Shown here piece after piece: positions 7,560 to 16,067 of a stretch of DNA of 64,000 nucleotides. The stretch comes from Micavibrio sp. UBA2137. GTDB lineage: Bacteria > Pseudomonadota > Alphaproteobacteria > Micavibrionales > Micavibrionaceae. The notes beneath the pieces were generated by a model. The model was not told where the DNA came from. It saw nothing but the letters and a program-made list of their open reading frames with translations, and searched no databases. The stretch is from the NCBI GenBank assembly GCA_002328415.1, contig DCXL01000001.1:1-64000 (forward strand). Reading direction: 5' to 3'. Each line of letters starts with the position of its first letter. Positions within the stretch are counted from its first letter, which is position 1. A program made the translations under genes and the position numbers.

Positions 7560-9435
7560 TGGCTTTGATGTGACGAAGGATGGCCACAACCGCGGCTGGC
7601 GTAATCCCTTGCAGACGCGAGGCCGCGCCCAGCGTATCAGGTCGATTGCTTTTTAGGATTTGCACAACCTCATTCGAAAGTGACCCTATAGCTGAATACT
7701 CAAGATTGCCTGGGATTTCTAGATTTTCATCCTTTTTAAAGGCCGCAATATCACTTTCTTGTCGCGCCATGTAACCGCTGTAGGTCGCATCTATTTCAAT
7801 CTGCTCCTTAATGTCAAATGCCAAGCTAGACAACTGAGGCCAGATTTTTTCCAATTCTTGCCAGCCAATATTAGGATAGCGCAGAAGGTCATAAACTGTT
7901 CTATAGCGCCCGTCCTGATTAATATTTACACCATGTTCTTTTAATGTATTTGGTGTTGCCTTAAGCTTCTGCACGAGGAGCAGGGCCTTGTTTAGCTTTT
8001 CTTTTTTCTGTGTCCAGGCCTCTGCGCGAGCGCCTCCAACACAACCAATGTGCATACCCAATTCTGTTAGGCGCGCGTCTGCATTATCCGCACGCAAAGT
8101 CAGGCGATATTCTGCGCGACTAGTAAACATACGATAAGGCTCGCTTACACCTTTATTTACCAAATCATCTATTAAAACACCGATATACGCTTGCGAGCGA
8201 TCAAGAATAAAGCGTGATGTTTCACGTGAAACATTTTGGCCATTTGATGACAGGGCTGCATTAATGCCCGCCATTAACCCTTGCGCAGCTGCCTCCTCAT
8301 ATCCGGTCGTGCCATTAATTTGCCCAGCCAGAAACAAGCTTTTAATTTGCGATGTCTCTAGCGTGCGTGATAAGCAGCGCGGATCAACATAGTCATATTC
8401 AATGGCATAGGCCCATTCCGCAACGCGGCAATTTTCAAGACCACGAATGGTTTTCAACATTTTCTCCTGTACGTCTATAGGAAGCGCATTTGAAATACCA
8501 TTAGGATAGACAAGATCGCTCTCTAGACCCTCAGGCTCGAGGAAAATCTGGTGTTGTTCCTTATCAGCAAAGCGTGTGACCTTATCCTCAATAGACGGGC
8601 AATAGCGCGGGCCCTGACCTTTAATTTGTCCTGAGTAAAGGGGGGCTTGGTGCAGATTGTCTCGTATAACCTTATGGGTGTTCTCATTTGTATGCGTTAT
8701 ATAGCAGGAGATCTGCGGCACTTCTATCTCATTGTTTAAAAAAGAAAAAGGCTGCGGGGTTTCGTCCCCAGGCTGCTCAATGCACTTGCTCCAGTCAATT
8801 GAATGCTTGTAAATACGTGCGGGCGTACCTGTCTTCAGGCGCCCCAGCGGGAATTTGTGTTTCTCAAGTGTAAGCGCCAATCCAGTAGAGGGTTTTTCAC
8901 CAACGCGACCTGCGGATATTTGCTCTTTCCCGCGATGAATGATACCGCGCAAAAACGTTCCAGTAGTGATGACAACGGCGTTTGCGTGCATTTCTTCGCC
9001 CGTTTCCAAAACGACACCGCACACAGCATTGTCCTCAATGATTATATCTTCCACTGCGGCAGCAACACACTCCAGATTATTTTGCTCTGCGAGCGCTTCT
9101 TGCATTGCCTGTTTATAAAGAGCGCGGTCAGCTTGCGCGCGCGGGCCGCGAACAGCCGCCCCTTTTGAGGCGTTCAACATACGATATTGGATGCCTGCCT
9201 TATCAATGACACGCCCCATAAGCCCATCAAGCGCATCAACTTCACGCACCAAATGCCCTTTCCCCAAACCACCTATGGCAGGATTACAGGACATGGTACC
9301 AATCGTATCGAGCTTATGTGTCACGAGCGCCGTTTGTGCGCCCATGCGTGCACTGGCAGCTGCGGCCTCGCATCCTGCATGGCCGCCCCCGATTACAATG
9401 ACATCATATTTTTGATCGTTTGAGCTCATGCGCAT
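7528..9435 (-). CDS. mnmG: tRNA 5-carboxymethylaminomethyl uridine-34 synthase subunit MnmG
   Basis: FAD protein (GidA) that works with MnmE to modify the wobble uridine of certain tRNAs. At 635 residues it has normal length. The FAD-binding VIGGGHAGCEAA lies near residue 15, and the family motifs GMSCNPAIGGLGKGHLVREVDALDG-like stretch (seen from CNPAIGG onward) and GQINGTTGYEEAAAQG are present. There are two in-frame ATGs (9435 and 9429) and I cannot choose between them. A parS site within the gene encodes VSRET near residues 402-406. It is flanked by mnmE and rsmG in the usual order. Confidence 0.96.
   Translation of the reverse strand: MRMSSNDQKYDVIVIGGGHAGCEAAAASARMGAQTALVTHKLDTIGTMSCNPAIGGLGKGHLVREVDALDGLMGRVIDKAGIQYRMLNASKGAAVRGPRAQADRALYKQAMQEALAEQNNLECVAAAVEDIIIEDNAVCGVVLETGEEMHANAVVITTGTFLRGIIHRGKEQISAGRVGEKPSTGLALTLEKHKFPLGRLKTGTPARIYKHSIDWSKCIEQPGDETPQPFSFLNNEIEVPQISCYITHTNENTHKVIRDNLHQAPLYSGQIKGQGPRYCPSIEDKVTRFADKEQHQIFLEPEGLESDLVYPNGISNALPIDVQEKMLKTIRGLENCRVAEWAYAIEYDYVDPRCLSRTLETSQIKSLFLAGQINGTTGYEEAAAQGLMAGINAALSSNGQNVSRETSRFILDRSQAYIGVLIDDLVNKGVSEPYRMFTSRAEYRLTLRADNADARLTELGMHIGCVGGARAEAWTQKKEKLNKALLLVQKLKATPNTLKEHGVNINQDGRYRTVYDLLRYPNIGWQELEKIWPQLSSLAFDIKEQIEIDATYSGYMARQESDIAAFKKDENLEIPGNLEYSAIGSLSNEVVQILKSNRPDTLGAASRLQGITPAAVVAILRHIKANEGKRSEKAA
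8218..8233. other. parS: parS centromere site 2 (inside mnmG)
   Basis: A second exact copy of TGTTTCACGTGAAACA, about 1 kb from the first, within the mnmG coding sequence. It is in the same translational phase as the other two sites. Confidence 0.95.
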
Positions 9436-9488
9436 TCATATAGCGCAAAATGAGAAATCTTGCCAGAAAATAAAGGAGATTACGGAAA

Positions 9489-10841
9489 CTACTTTCCGAT
9501 ACAAAAATCTTGAAAGATAACATCAAGCAAATTTTCAACATCAACACGCCCCGTAATATTACCTATTGCACGGATTGCAAGACGAATATCCTCGCTCATT
9601 AAGTCTATTTGTGGCGCAACCAGCGCGCGACCCAAGGCCTCCAAAGATTCCTCAAGAGCAATGCGATGCCTCTTACGCGTCAATGAGAGCGAGCCTGTCT
9701 TCCCAAGTATTTCCTTGGCACGGCGCTCAATTTCCTTCAGAAGCCCGCCTAAATTTTCTTCATTCTTTGCGGAAATCGGAATATAAACATCTTCATCAAT
9801 ATCGGCGGCCTTTTCGTCCCATTTATTTGCAACTAAAATTGACCTTTCATCGACCAATTGAAGCGTGTTTTGTTGGGTGACTATCTCTTGGGAGGCGTCA
9901 AAAACCAGAATTTTAATATTCGCCGCCTGTGCCACCTTTAGCGCGCGCGCTATACCCTCTTTCTCAATACCGTCTTGGCCTTCATCCGTTAATTGCTCAG
10001 GGCGCAAACCGGCTGTATCGCTTAAAATAACGGGGACGCCGCCAATATTTAGATGGCCTTCAAGCACGTCGCGCGTTGTTCCGGGAATATTAGAGACAAG
10101 CGCCACATCGCGCCGCATCAAAGCGTTCATCAGGGTTGATTTGCCCGCATTAGGGGCACCAATCACGGCCACGCGTACGCCGTCGCGCAACATTTCACCG
10201 CGGCGATTATCATTAAGGTGGTTTGCAATATCGTCCTTAAGAATTACAAGGTCGTCTTTTGCAGATGATAAAACATTATCGGGCAATTCCTCGTCGGCAA
10301 AATCAATGGCAGCCTCGACGTAAGCTAATGCATGCCTCAACCTGTCCGCCCAACCTTGATAAAGCCTTCCCAAATTACCCTCTAACTGGGACAGCGCCTG
10401 ATCCTTTTGAAGCTGCGTTTGGGCATGAATCAGGTCGGCCACCGCTTCTGCCTCCGTTAAGTCCATTTTTCCATTTTCAAAGGCACGGCGCGTAAATTCC
10501 CCAGGCTCTGCCAATCTCAACCCCTTAATCTTAGCAAGGGCCTCCAACAAAGCTTCAATAACCGCAACAGAGCCATGGCAGTGAATCTCTACGCAATCTT
10601 CCCCTGTGTAACTTTCAGGATTTTTAAAATAGACAACCACTGCATGATCCAATGTTTCACGTGAAACAGGATCAACAAGTTTGCATAATGTCGCTTTGCG
10701 CGTCACTAAACTACTTTTTCCACTAATTTCCAACGCGGTACTATACGCCCCTGATCCAGAAAGGCGAATGATCGCCACGCCCGACATGCCGTATGGCGTC
10801 GAGAGCGCAAAAATTGTGTCCGCGTGCGGTGTCTTAGACAT
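9489..10841 (-). CDS. mnmE: tRNA modification GTPase MnmE
   Basis: GTPase (TrmE) that partners MnmG in wobble-uridine modification. The 450-residue protein has the N-terminal folate-binding domain (TIFALSTPYGMSGVAIIRLSG), the G domain with G1 GAPNAGKSTLMN, G3 DTAGLR and G4 NKWD, and the terminal catalytic CIGK (CxGK). The start at 10841 has an upstream AAAAGGAAA ribosome-binding site. The frame is open 30 codons further, but that stretch does not resemble the family. A parS site encodes VSRET at residues 59-63. The upstream neighbour is divergent, with 78 bases between the starts. Confidence 0.96.
   Translation of the reverse strand: MSKTPHADTIFALSTPYGMSGVAIIRLSGSGAYSTALEISGKSSLVTRKATLCKLVDPVSRETLDHAVVVYFKNPESYTGEDCVEIHCHGSVAVIEALLEALAKIKGLRLAEPGEFTRRAFENGKMDLTEAEAVADLIHAQTQLQKDQALSQLEGNLGRLYQGWADRLRHALAYVEAAIDFADEELPDNVLSSAKDDLVILKDDIANHLNDNRRGEMLRDGVRVAVIGAPNAGKSTLMNALMRRDVALVSNIPGTTRDVLEGHLNIGGVPVILSDTAGLRPEQLTDEGQDGIEKEGIARALKVAQAANIKILVFDASQEIVTQQNTLQLVDERSILVANKWDEKAADIDEDVYIPISAKNEENLGGLLKEIERRAKEILGKTGSLSLTRKRHRIALEESLEALGRALVAPQIDLMSEDIRLAIRAIGNITGRVDVENLLDVIFQDFCIGK
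10653..10668. other. parS: parS centromere site 3 (inside mnmE)
   Basis: A third exact TGTTTCACGTGAAACA, in the 5' part of mnmE and 3.4 kb from site 1. No fourth perfect copy was found by eye in the window. Confidence 0.95.
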
Positions 10842-10919
10842 AGTATTTCCTTTTAATTTCGTGACCTTACTCAAATTAGAGGCTTTATTAAAGCCTTCTT
10901 TCAATAGTATGCTTAAAAC

Positions 10920-12530
10920 ATGATAACCCAAACACCGCCAGACATGCCAGACGACAACGCCTATGTGCTATCAGAGCCAGCGCAGAAAGCTATATTGGCC
11001 AAAATAAATGCCGAGTTACATGGAAATATCGACAAACAGGACGCGCTCTCAATAAAGTCTTATACGGGTAAAATTTATAAGGTAGAGGCACACACCACAA
11101 TATCGCTTCACTGTGCATGCGAAACACAAGCGGTCGCGGGTAAACAAGCATCAGGTGAAGCGCTCCCAAGTATAAATGCGCTCAATGAAAAGCGCCACGC
11201 GCTTGAAGCCGCACAGTTCGACACGTCAGATTTTAATCTTGTGCGCAAGGCTATAATAGACGATTCCGCAAAGGGGCTTGGGCCGTCAAAAACACATCGA
11301 ATAAAAGAGCTTTCCAAAACCTATTGTGCCCACGAAGAATGCGCTCAATGTCATGGGCAGGGCAGCTCATCTTGCCAAACATGTGGTGGACGCGGACAAT
11401 CAACATGCAATGGATGCTCGGGACGCAAAAACACACCCTGTCGCAATTGCCGTGGAACGGGTCGCATGCAAGGCGCACAGCCTGGCAAACAGGTAACGTG
11501 CACATTGTGCCAGGGCCGAGGACAAACCGTATGCGGGACATGCGCTGGACGCGGTCAAACCGCTTGTCGTGCCTGTAATGGGCGGGGGGAGAGTGTTTGT
11601 GGTGCATGTAATGGAACGAGGTCGACAACAACCACTCTTAAAAGCCTTGTCACCGCACAGACAAAATTTCACGTCAATGGCGATAGTCCAGCGGGCCTAA
11701 AGCGAGCTCTGTTACTCAAAGCAGACATGCTCTACAAAAGCGAAAATTTAAGCCTCATGATTGCACCTCAGGAAAAAGAGCACGACAAAGAAATTCATTA
11801 CACGCTTAATCTGCCTTTCGGAACGCTCTTAATTACAGATGGAGAAAAATCATATGAACTGGACATCATCGGACGCAATGCCCTGATAGCCGAGTGCCCT
11901 CCCATTCTTGATGATTACATGCGCGCAGAGCGTGGCCAATTAAAGCGGGCGGCAACCCAAAAAACCACAGCTTTGAGCGCGCTAAAGAATCTCACTCAAA
12001 AAAGACTTTTTAGGGAAACATTTATCGCGGGCGCTCGCGCACCAGAGAGCAGGGCGGCAAGTCTTCTAGTTAAGCGTTATCGCTACACAACTACTGCCAA
12101 CACACATCTTGAAAATGTGCGATATGCGAAGCGAGCTCTCCACGGACTAACCAGACGCACCCGATATAGCTCTCTCGTTTATGGGCTGGGGGGCGCAGGA
12201 TTATTACAGGCGCTTTACAATTTTACGCCCTTGCGTGAAGTTCTTACCCAGCCGCCCAATATGGTTAAAGAGGCCGCTTTAGATATTGGCGTCTTTTTGC
12301 TAGGGCTTATTCTCAATATTGCGCTAGTTGAGTTTATGGGGCGTAAATCATTAAAATCAACTCTGAGAGCTCTTACAGGGCAGGCGGTCAAGGGGGGTAT
12401 TAACTTTCAGCGTGGCCACACAACATGGATATCGCTTGTTGCCAATATTGTTCTGGTTTTTGCAATCTGGTGTATTGCCATATTTGGTCTTGGGGAAACA
12501 ATGCCTTCCTGGCTTTCTTTCCTCAATTAG
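10920..12530 (+). CDS. Membrane protein with doubled DnaJ-type zinc-finger domain
   Basis: Unrecognised 536-residue protein. Residues about 136-234 hold eight CxxC units of the DnaJ cysteine-rich kind (CAQCHGQG, CQTCGGRG, CNGCSGRK, CRNCRGTG, CTLCQGRG, CGTCAGRG, CRACNGRG, CGACNGTR), in two groups of four split by a short GAQPGKQVT linker. DnaJ has four such units, binding two zincs. There is no J domain (no HPD) and no signal peptide. The C-terminal 110 residues contain two clear membrane segments (ALDIGVFLLGLILNIALVEF and a stretch from TWISLVANIVLVFAI), with a weaker one before them. It is the only rightward gene within the leftward parB-to-hemE block. Zinc binding and membrane anchoring are inferred; the function is unknown. 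Confidence 0.7.
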   Translation: MITQTPPDMPDDNAYVLSEPAQKAILAKINAELHGNIDKQDALSIKSYTGKIYKVEAHTTISLHCACETQAVAGKQASGEALPSINALNEKRHALEAAQFDTSDFNLVRKAIIDDSAKGLGPSKTHRIKELSKTYCAHEECAQCHGQGSSSCQTCGGRGQSTCNGCSGRKNTPCRNCRGTGRMQGAQPGKQVTCTLCQGRGQTVCGTCAGRGQTACRACNGRGESVCGACNGTRSTTTTLKSLVTAQTKFHVNGDSPAGLKRALLLKADMLYKSENLSLMIAPQEKEHDKEIHYTLNLPFGTLLITDGEKSYELDIIGRNALIAECPPILDDYMRAERGQLKRAATQKTTALSALKNLTQKRLFRETFIAGARAPESRAASLLVKRYRYTTTANTHLENVRYAKRALHGLTRRTRYSSLVYGLGGAGLLQALYNFTPLREVLTQPPNMVKEAALDIGVFLLGLILNIALVEFMGRKSLKSTLRALTGQAVKGGINFQRGHTTWISLVANIVLVFAIWCIAIFGLGETMPSWLSFLN

Positions 12531-12666
12531 AAACCCCCCACAGATATGGCGGTCTGTGAGGGGCTCAAAGCACTTGTTTCTGGTACGATCCAAATGCAGG
12601 TAAACAAAACTATCATCTTACATAAGCGGGCGGGGCAACCTGACAATTATGAAAGACAAGTATCAT

Positions 12667-13173
12667 TTACCGACTTCTATAAAGCGCCTCTTGTTTTTTA
12701 CAGTTTCTGTATGCGCTTACGGCGAGTGCGGGGTTATCGTAAGTTTGCATCCAGACTGCAGGGGCAACTTCAGAAGGTATATCGCTGCGCTTTTTGATGG
12801 GTGGTATGGCAATTCGCACCCCAAGCATTAAACTAAGCGCAGCGGCTTGACCGGCTTTGCGCCGGGTTGGGTTCATGGCATTGGCATTTTGTTCTGCATA
12901 TGCAGATGAAGGAGAATTAACAAAATGCGCTGACTGCAGGATTTGAACACAGCCGTCTCTGCCAGAATTGGAGGATGTCGATGTTGTATCTAGTGATGCC
13001 CTTGCAGCATCAAGCCCTACTTGATTGATATTTTCTGTAGTGAACGCATGCGCCTTTAGGGATAATGCACAAACACCGATAATTGTGCATACAAAAAATA
13101 GGCTCCAGACAAGCAACACCGCTTCAAAAGAACGGATTGGCTTCATTTTGTCATGCGAAGACGAAAGAGACAT
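12667..13173 (-). CDS. Hypothetical exported protein
   Basis: Predicted 168-residue protein that I do not recognise. A hydrophobic segment (residues 18-36, VLLVWSLFFVCTIIGVCAL) followed by LKAHAF suggests a signal peptide cleaved after AHA. The mature part has two cysteines at about 76 and 155 that could form a disulfide. It also has a small hydrophobic stretch AAALSLMLGVRIAIPP that may match a buried strand. The ribosome-binding site is weak and an internal ATG at 13146 is an alternative start. It lies in the same orientation as the L,D-transpeptidase-fold gene but 173 bases from it. Confidence 0.5.
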   Translation of the reverse strand: MSLSSSHDKMKPIRSFEAVLLVWSLFFVCTIIGVCALSLKAHAFTTENINQVGLDAARASLDTTSTSSNSGRDGCVQILQSAHFVNSPSSAYAEQNANAMNPTRRKAGQAAALSLMLGVRIAIPPIKKRSDIPSEVAPAVWMQTYDNPALAVSAYRNCKKQEALYRSR

Positions 13174-13346
13174 TAACTAACCACCACAAGAATAAGATTT
13201 ATTGTTTAAGGTTTTTTATATTATTATTATGTAAACCTATATTCTCATCTCACCATACTTTGGGCGCATGGGCTAGCTTTATCGTTTCAAAATTGAATAA
13301 GATTTTAATTAAATGCGAACGCATTCTTCCAAAAGCGGCAGAGGCT

Positions 13347-14108
13347 CTAGTTTAAAGCAATACTTCCAAAGACATAAGCACCACCCTTAACGCCGACGAG
13401 CGGTGGGCGTTTTGTATCTTCAAACAAAAGATAGCCGACCTGTAGATTGCGCCAAAATGGATACCAAGGAGAGTCGATGTGCTCTATAAGATTTTGCTCG
13501 GTCATATGAAAAGGAAAGATATCAATCGGTACAGAGCGTTGCCCATATTGATGTGCTAAATCAACAATGGCATAAATTTCCTCGATCTGTTTATCAGTCA
13601 TTGCATAACATCCAACGGACTTGCAGCCGCCATGCACCATTATGAAGGAGCCAGTGCGTCCATAGGCACGATCGTATTTATTCGGATATTGAATGTTAAA
13701 TGCTAAGTGATATTGACTATTAGGGTTCATCCAGCCTGGCTCAACTGTATAAAATCCCTCTGGTGACTGCAGATCTCCTTCATAGAGCTTAGGCCCAAGT
13801 TCGCCAGAAAATTTACAAATGGGATAGGTTTTATAAAGCACGTAGTCGCCTGAGACCTCATCACGCAGCCATGCTTGCAAAATGGCCGACCTTTTAAAGA
13901 TACGCAGATAGACAGGGCTACCCACGGCAAAGTTACGGCGCTCAAAATCCTGTTTCACACGATCTACGACGCGATCCTTATTCTGATCCCACCAAGTCAC
14001 ACTGTCTAGATATTGTCCAGCACAAGCCGAAAGAAAAAACAGGGAAAATAAAATTAAAAATGTGGGGCTTCTCTTAAATGTATGCGCAGAAAAAAACGGC
14101 ACAAACAT
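13347..14108 (-). CDS. L,D-transpeptidase-fold lipoprotein (YafK/DpaA-like)
   Basis: A 253-residue YkuD-fold protein with a signal peptide and lipobox LSAC (Cys about residue 29). The catalytic signature reads VHGGCKSVGCYAMTD, with the nucleophilic cysteine in SVGC. This pattern is closest to YafK/DpaA, which in E. coli cleaves the bond between Braun lipoprotein and peptidoglycan. Whether this one cross-links or cleaves cannot be told from sequence. It lies 9 bases downstream of rho on the same strand and may be read through from it. I see no terminator between them. Confidence 0.82.
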   Translation of the reverse strand: MFVPFFSAHTFKRSPTFLILFSLFFLSACAGQYLDSVTWWDQNKDRVVDRVKQDFERRNFAVGSPVYLRIFKRSAILQAWLRDEVSGDYVLYKTYPICKFSGELGPKLYEGDLQSPEGFYTVEPGWMNPNSQYHLAFNIQYPNKYDRAYGRTGSFIMVHGGCKSVGCYAMTDKQIEEIYAIVDLAHQYGQRSVPIDIFPFHMTEQNLIEHIDSPWYPFWRNLQVGYLLFEDTKRPPLVGVKGGAYVFGSIALN

Positions 14109-14117
14109 AACACAGAC

Positions 14118-15374
14118 CTACTGATTCATTGAATTAAAGAATTCGTCATTGGACTTGGTCGATTTCATCTTACCAAGCAAAAATTCTACCGCATCAACTG
14201 TTCCCATCGGATTAAGAATACGGCGCAGTACCCACATTTTCTGCAAGGTCGCAGGGTCAACGAGCAATTCTTCCTTACGTGTTCCAGATTTCTGAATATC
14301 AATCGCAGGGAAGACACGTTTGTCAGAAATTTTACGATCAAGTACGATCTCGGCGTTACCTGTCCCTTTAAATTCTTCAAAGATGACCTCGTCCATACGC
14401 GAGCCAGTTTCAATCAGGGCCGTTGCAATAATGGTAAGAGACCCGCCCTGCTCAATGTTACGAGCAGCACCAAAGAAACGTTTTGGACGCTGAAGTGCGT
14501 TAGCATCAACACCCCCAGTTAAAACCTTACCAGAGGAGGGCACAACAGTATTGTAAGCCCGTGCAAGACGCGTAATGGAGTCGAGCAGAATAATAACGTC
14601 ACGCTTATGTTCAACCAAACGCTTGGCCTTCTCCATCACCATTTCAGCAACCTGAACGTGGCGAGAGGCTGGCTCATCAAAAGTAGAAGAAATAACCTCA
14701 CCACGCACGGAACGCGCCATATCTGTTACTTCTTCTGGACGTTCGTCAATCAAGAGCACGATGAGATAGGCGTTGGGATGGTTTTTAGCAATTGATGTTG
14801 CAATATTTTGCAGCATAACTGTTTTACCCGTCCTCGGGGGCGCAACAATCAAGGCGCGCTGACCAAATCCGATAGGAGAAACAAGCTCCATCACACGTTG
14901 TGTTGTGTGCTTTTCGGTTGGGTCATCAATTTCCATTTTGATTTTACGCTCGGGATAAAGCGGCGTTAAGTTATCAAAATTAATGCGATGGCGTGTTTTT
15001 TCAGGCAGTTCACCATTAATGGTGTCGACTTTCAAAAGCGCAAAATAACGCTCATTATCCTTTGGGGCACGAATTTCACCCTCAACAACATCACCAGTTC
15101 TCAAGCCAAATCGGCGCACCTGACTTGGGGAAACATAAATATCATCTGGTCCGGGAAGGTAGTTTTCTTCTGGTGATCTTAAAAATCCAAATCCATCTTG
15201 CAATACTTCTAAGACACCTGAACCTGTGATGGGCGCGCCTTGCTCGGCTAAAGACTTCAGGACGGCAAACATGATGTCCTGTTTGCGCATCGAGCCGCAA
15301 TTTTCGATTTCGAGTTCTTCGGCAAAGGCCAGCAAATCAGCCGGGCTGCGTGTTTTTAAATCTTGTAAATTCAT
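14118..15374 (-). CDS. rho: Transcription termination factor Rho
   Basis: Hexameric RNA helicase that terminates untranslated transcripts. The 418-residue protein has the N-terminal helical domain (LQDLKTRSPADLLAFAEEL), the OSB cold-shock-like RNA-binding fold (GFGFLRSPEENYLPGPDDIYVS), Walker A APPRTGKTVML and Walker B VIILLDSITRLARAYN. The Q and R loops (GGVDANAL) are visible. The 230-base leader upstream to hemJ is long enough for autogenous Rho-dependent control, which is known for rho genes, but I see no specific signal there. Confidence 0.97.
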   Translation of the reverse strand: MNLQDLKTRSPADLLAFAEELEIENCGSMRKQDIMFAVLKSLAEQGAPITGSGVLEVLQDGFGFLRSPEENYLPGPDDIYVSPSQVRRFGLRTGDVVEGEIRAPKDNERYFALLKVDTINGELPEKTRHRINFDNLTPLYPERKIKMEIDDPTEKHTTQRVMELVSPIGFGQRALIVAPPRTGKTVMLQNIATSIAKNHPNAYLIVLLIDERPEEVTDMARSVRGEVISSTFDEPASRHVQVAEMVMEKAKRLVEHKRDVIILLDSITRLARAYNTVVPSSGKVLTGGVDANALQRPKRFFGAARNIEQGGSLTIIATALIETGSRMDEVIFEEFKGTGNAEIVLDRKISDKRVFPAIDIQKSGTRKEELLVDPATLQKMWVLRRILNPMGTVDAVEFLLGKMKSTKSNDEFFNSMNQ

Positions 15375-15604
15375 GCTTCTAAATTCATGCGTTATTTATA
15401 TGTTGGGGAATGGTTGCGTTGTCCGCTATCACTTTGACTTATGCTTGTTTTCAAATGTGGAAAGTTATTCTTTCTTGTGTGTCTTAGTCACATAGCGCAG
15501 CCATTTGGGGCGCTTTTTAGTCATAAATGTTGGGGTTTTGTCTAAGACAATTACAGTTATAGCAGAGGCTTAAGTAAAGTCAAATGTTTTATATAAAATA
15601 AAAA

Positions 15605-16051
15605 TCAGAATGGTTTAACAATTGCCATGACCACAATAATAACCATAAGAAGCGTAGGGGCCTCATTCCAGATTTTATAAAATTTAGCCGAACGATTATT
15701 GCGCCCTGTTGCAAAATTCTTACGCCATTTTGCAAAAACCATGTGAAGCACGCTCAAAAGAATAACACATGTCAATTTAACGTGGAGCCAACCGCTATCA
15801 AACAAAGCTGGGTTGGCCGCTATCATAAGCCCGCCAAAAACCCAGGCGGCAATCATAGCAGGGTTCATGATAAAGCGCAGCAGGCGGCGTTCCATAACTT
15901 GAAATGTTTTATCCATGCCCGACCCATGTACCACATCACTGTGATAAACAAAAAGGCGTGGCAAATAGAGAAGGCCAGCCATCCATGCGATAATAGAAAT
16001 CACATGCAGGGCTTTTAGCCAAGAATAATGCTCAAGGAGAAAAATACTCAT
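15605..16051 (-). CDS. hemJ: Protoporphyrinogen IX oxidase HemJ
   Basis: Membrane enzyme that oxidises protoporphyrinogen IX to protoporphyrin IX in bacteria lacking HemY/HemG. It has 148 residues, with hydrophobic segments at about 12-30, 55-75, 83-103 and 127-147. The conserved LKALHVISIIAWMAGLLYLPRLFVYH carries the family's histidine near residue 16 and the YLPRLFVYH motif. It is the last gene of the leftward hemE-hemH-hemJ operon, 16 bases after hemH, and supplies the substrate of HemH. Confidence 0.92.
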   Translation of the reverse strand: MSIFLLEHYSWLKALHVISIIAWMAGLLYLPRLFVYHSDVVHGSGMDKTFQVMERRLLRFIMNPAMIAAWVFGGLMIAANPALFDSGWLHVKLTCVILLSVLHMVFAKWRKNFATGRNNRSAKFYKIWNEAPTLLMVIIVVMAIVKPF

Positions 16052-16067
16052 AGCTTAGATATGGGCC

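Noticed and set aside
12535..12563. Hairpin CCCCACAGA/TCTGTG-A-GGGG after the zinc-domain gene
   Set aside because: The stem has a bulge and there is no T-run, so I do not call it a terminator, although it could slow transcript decay.
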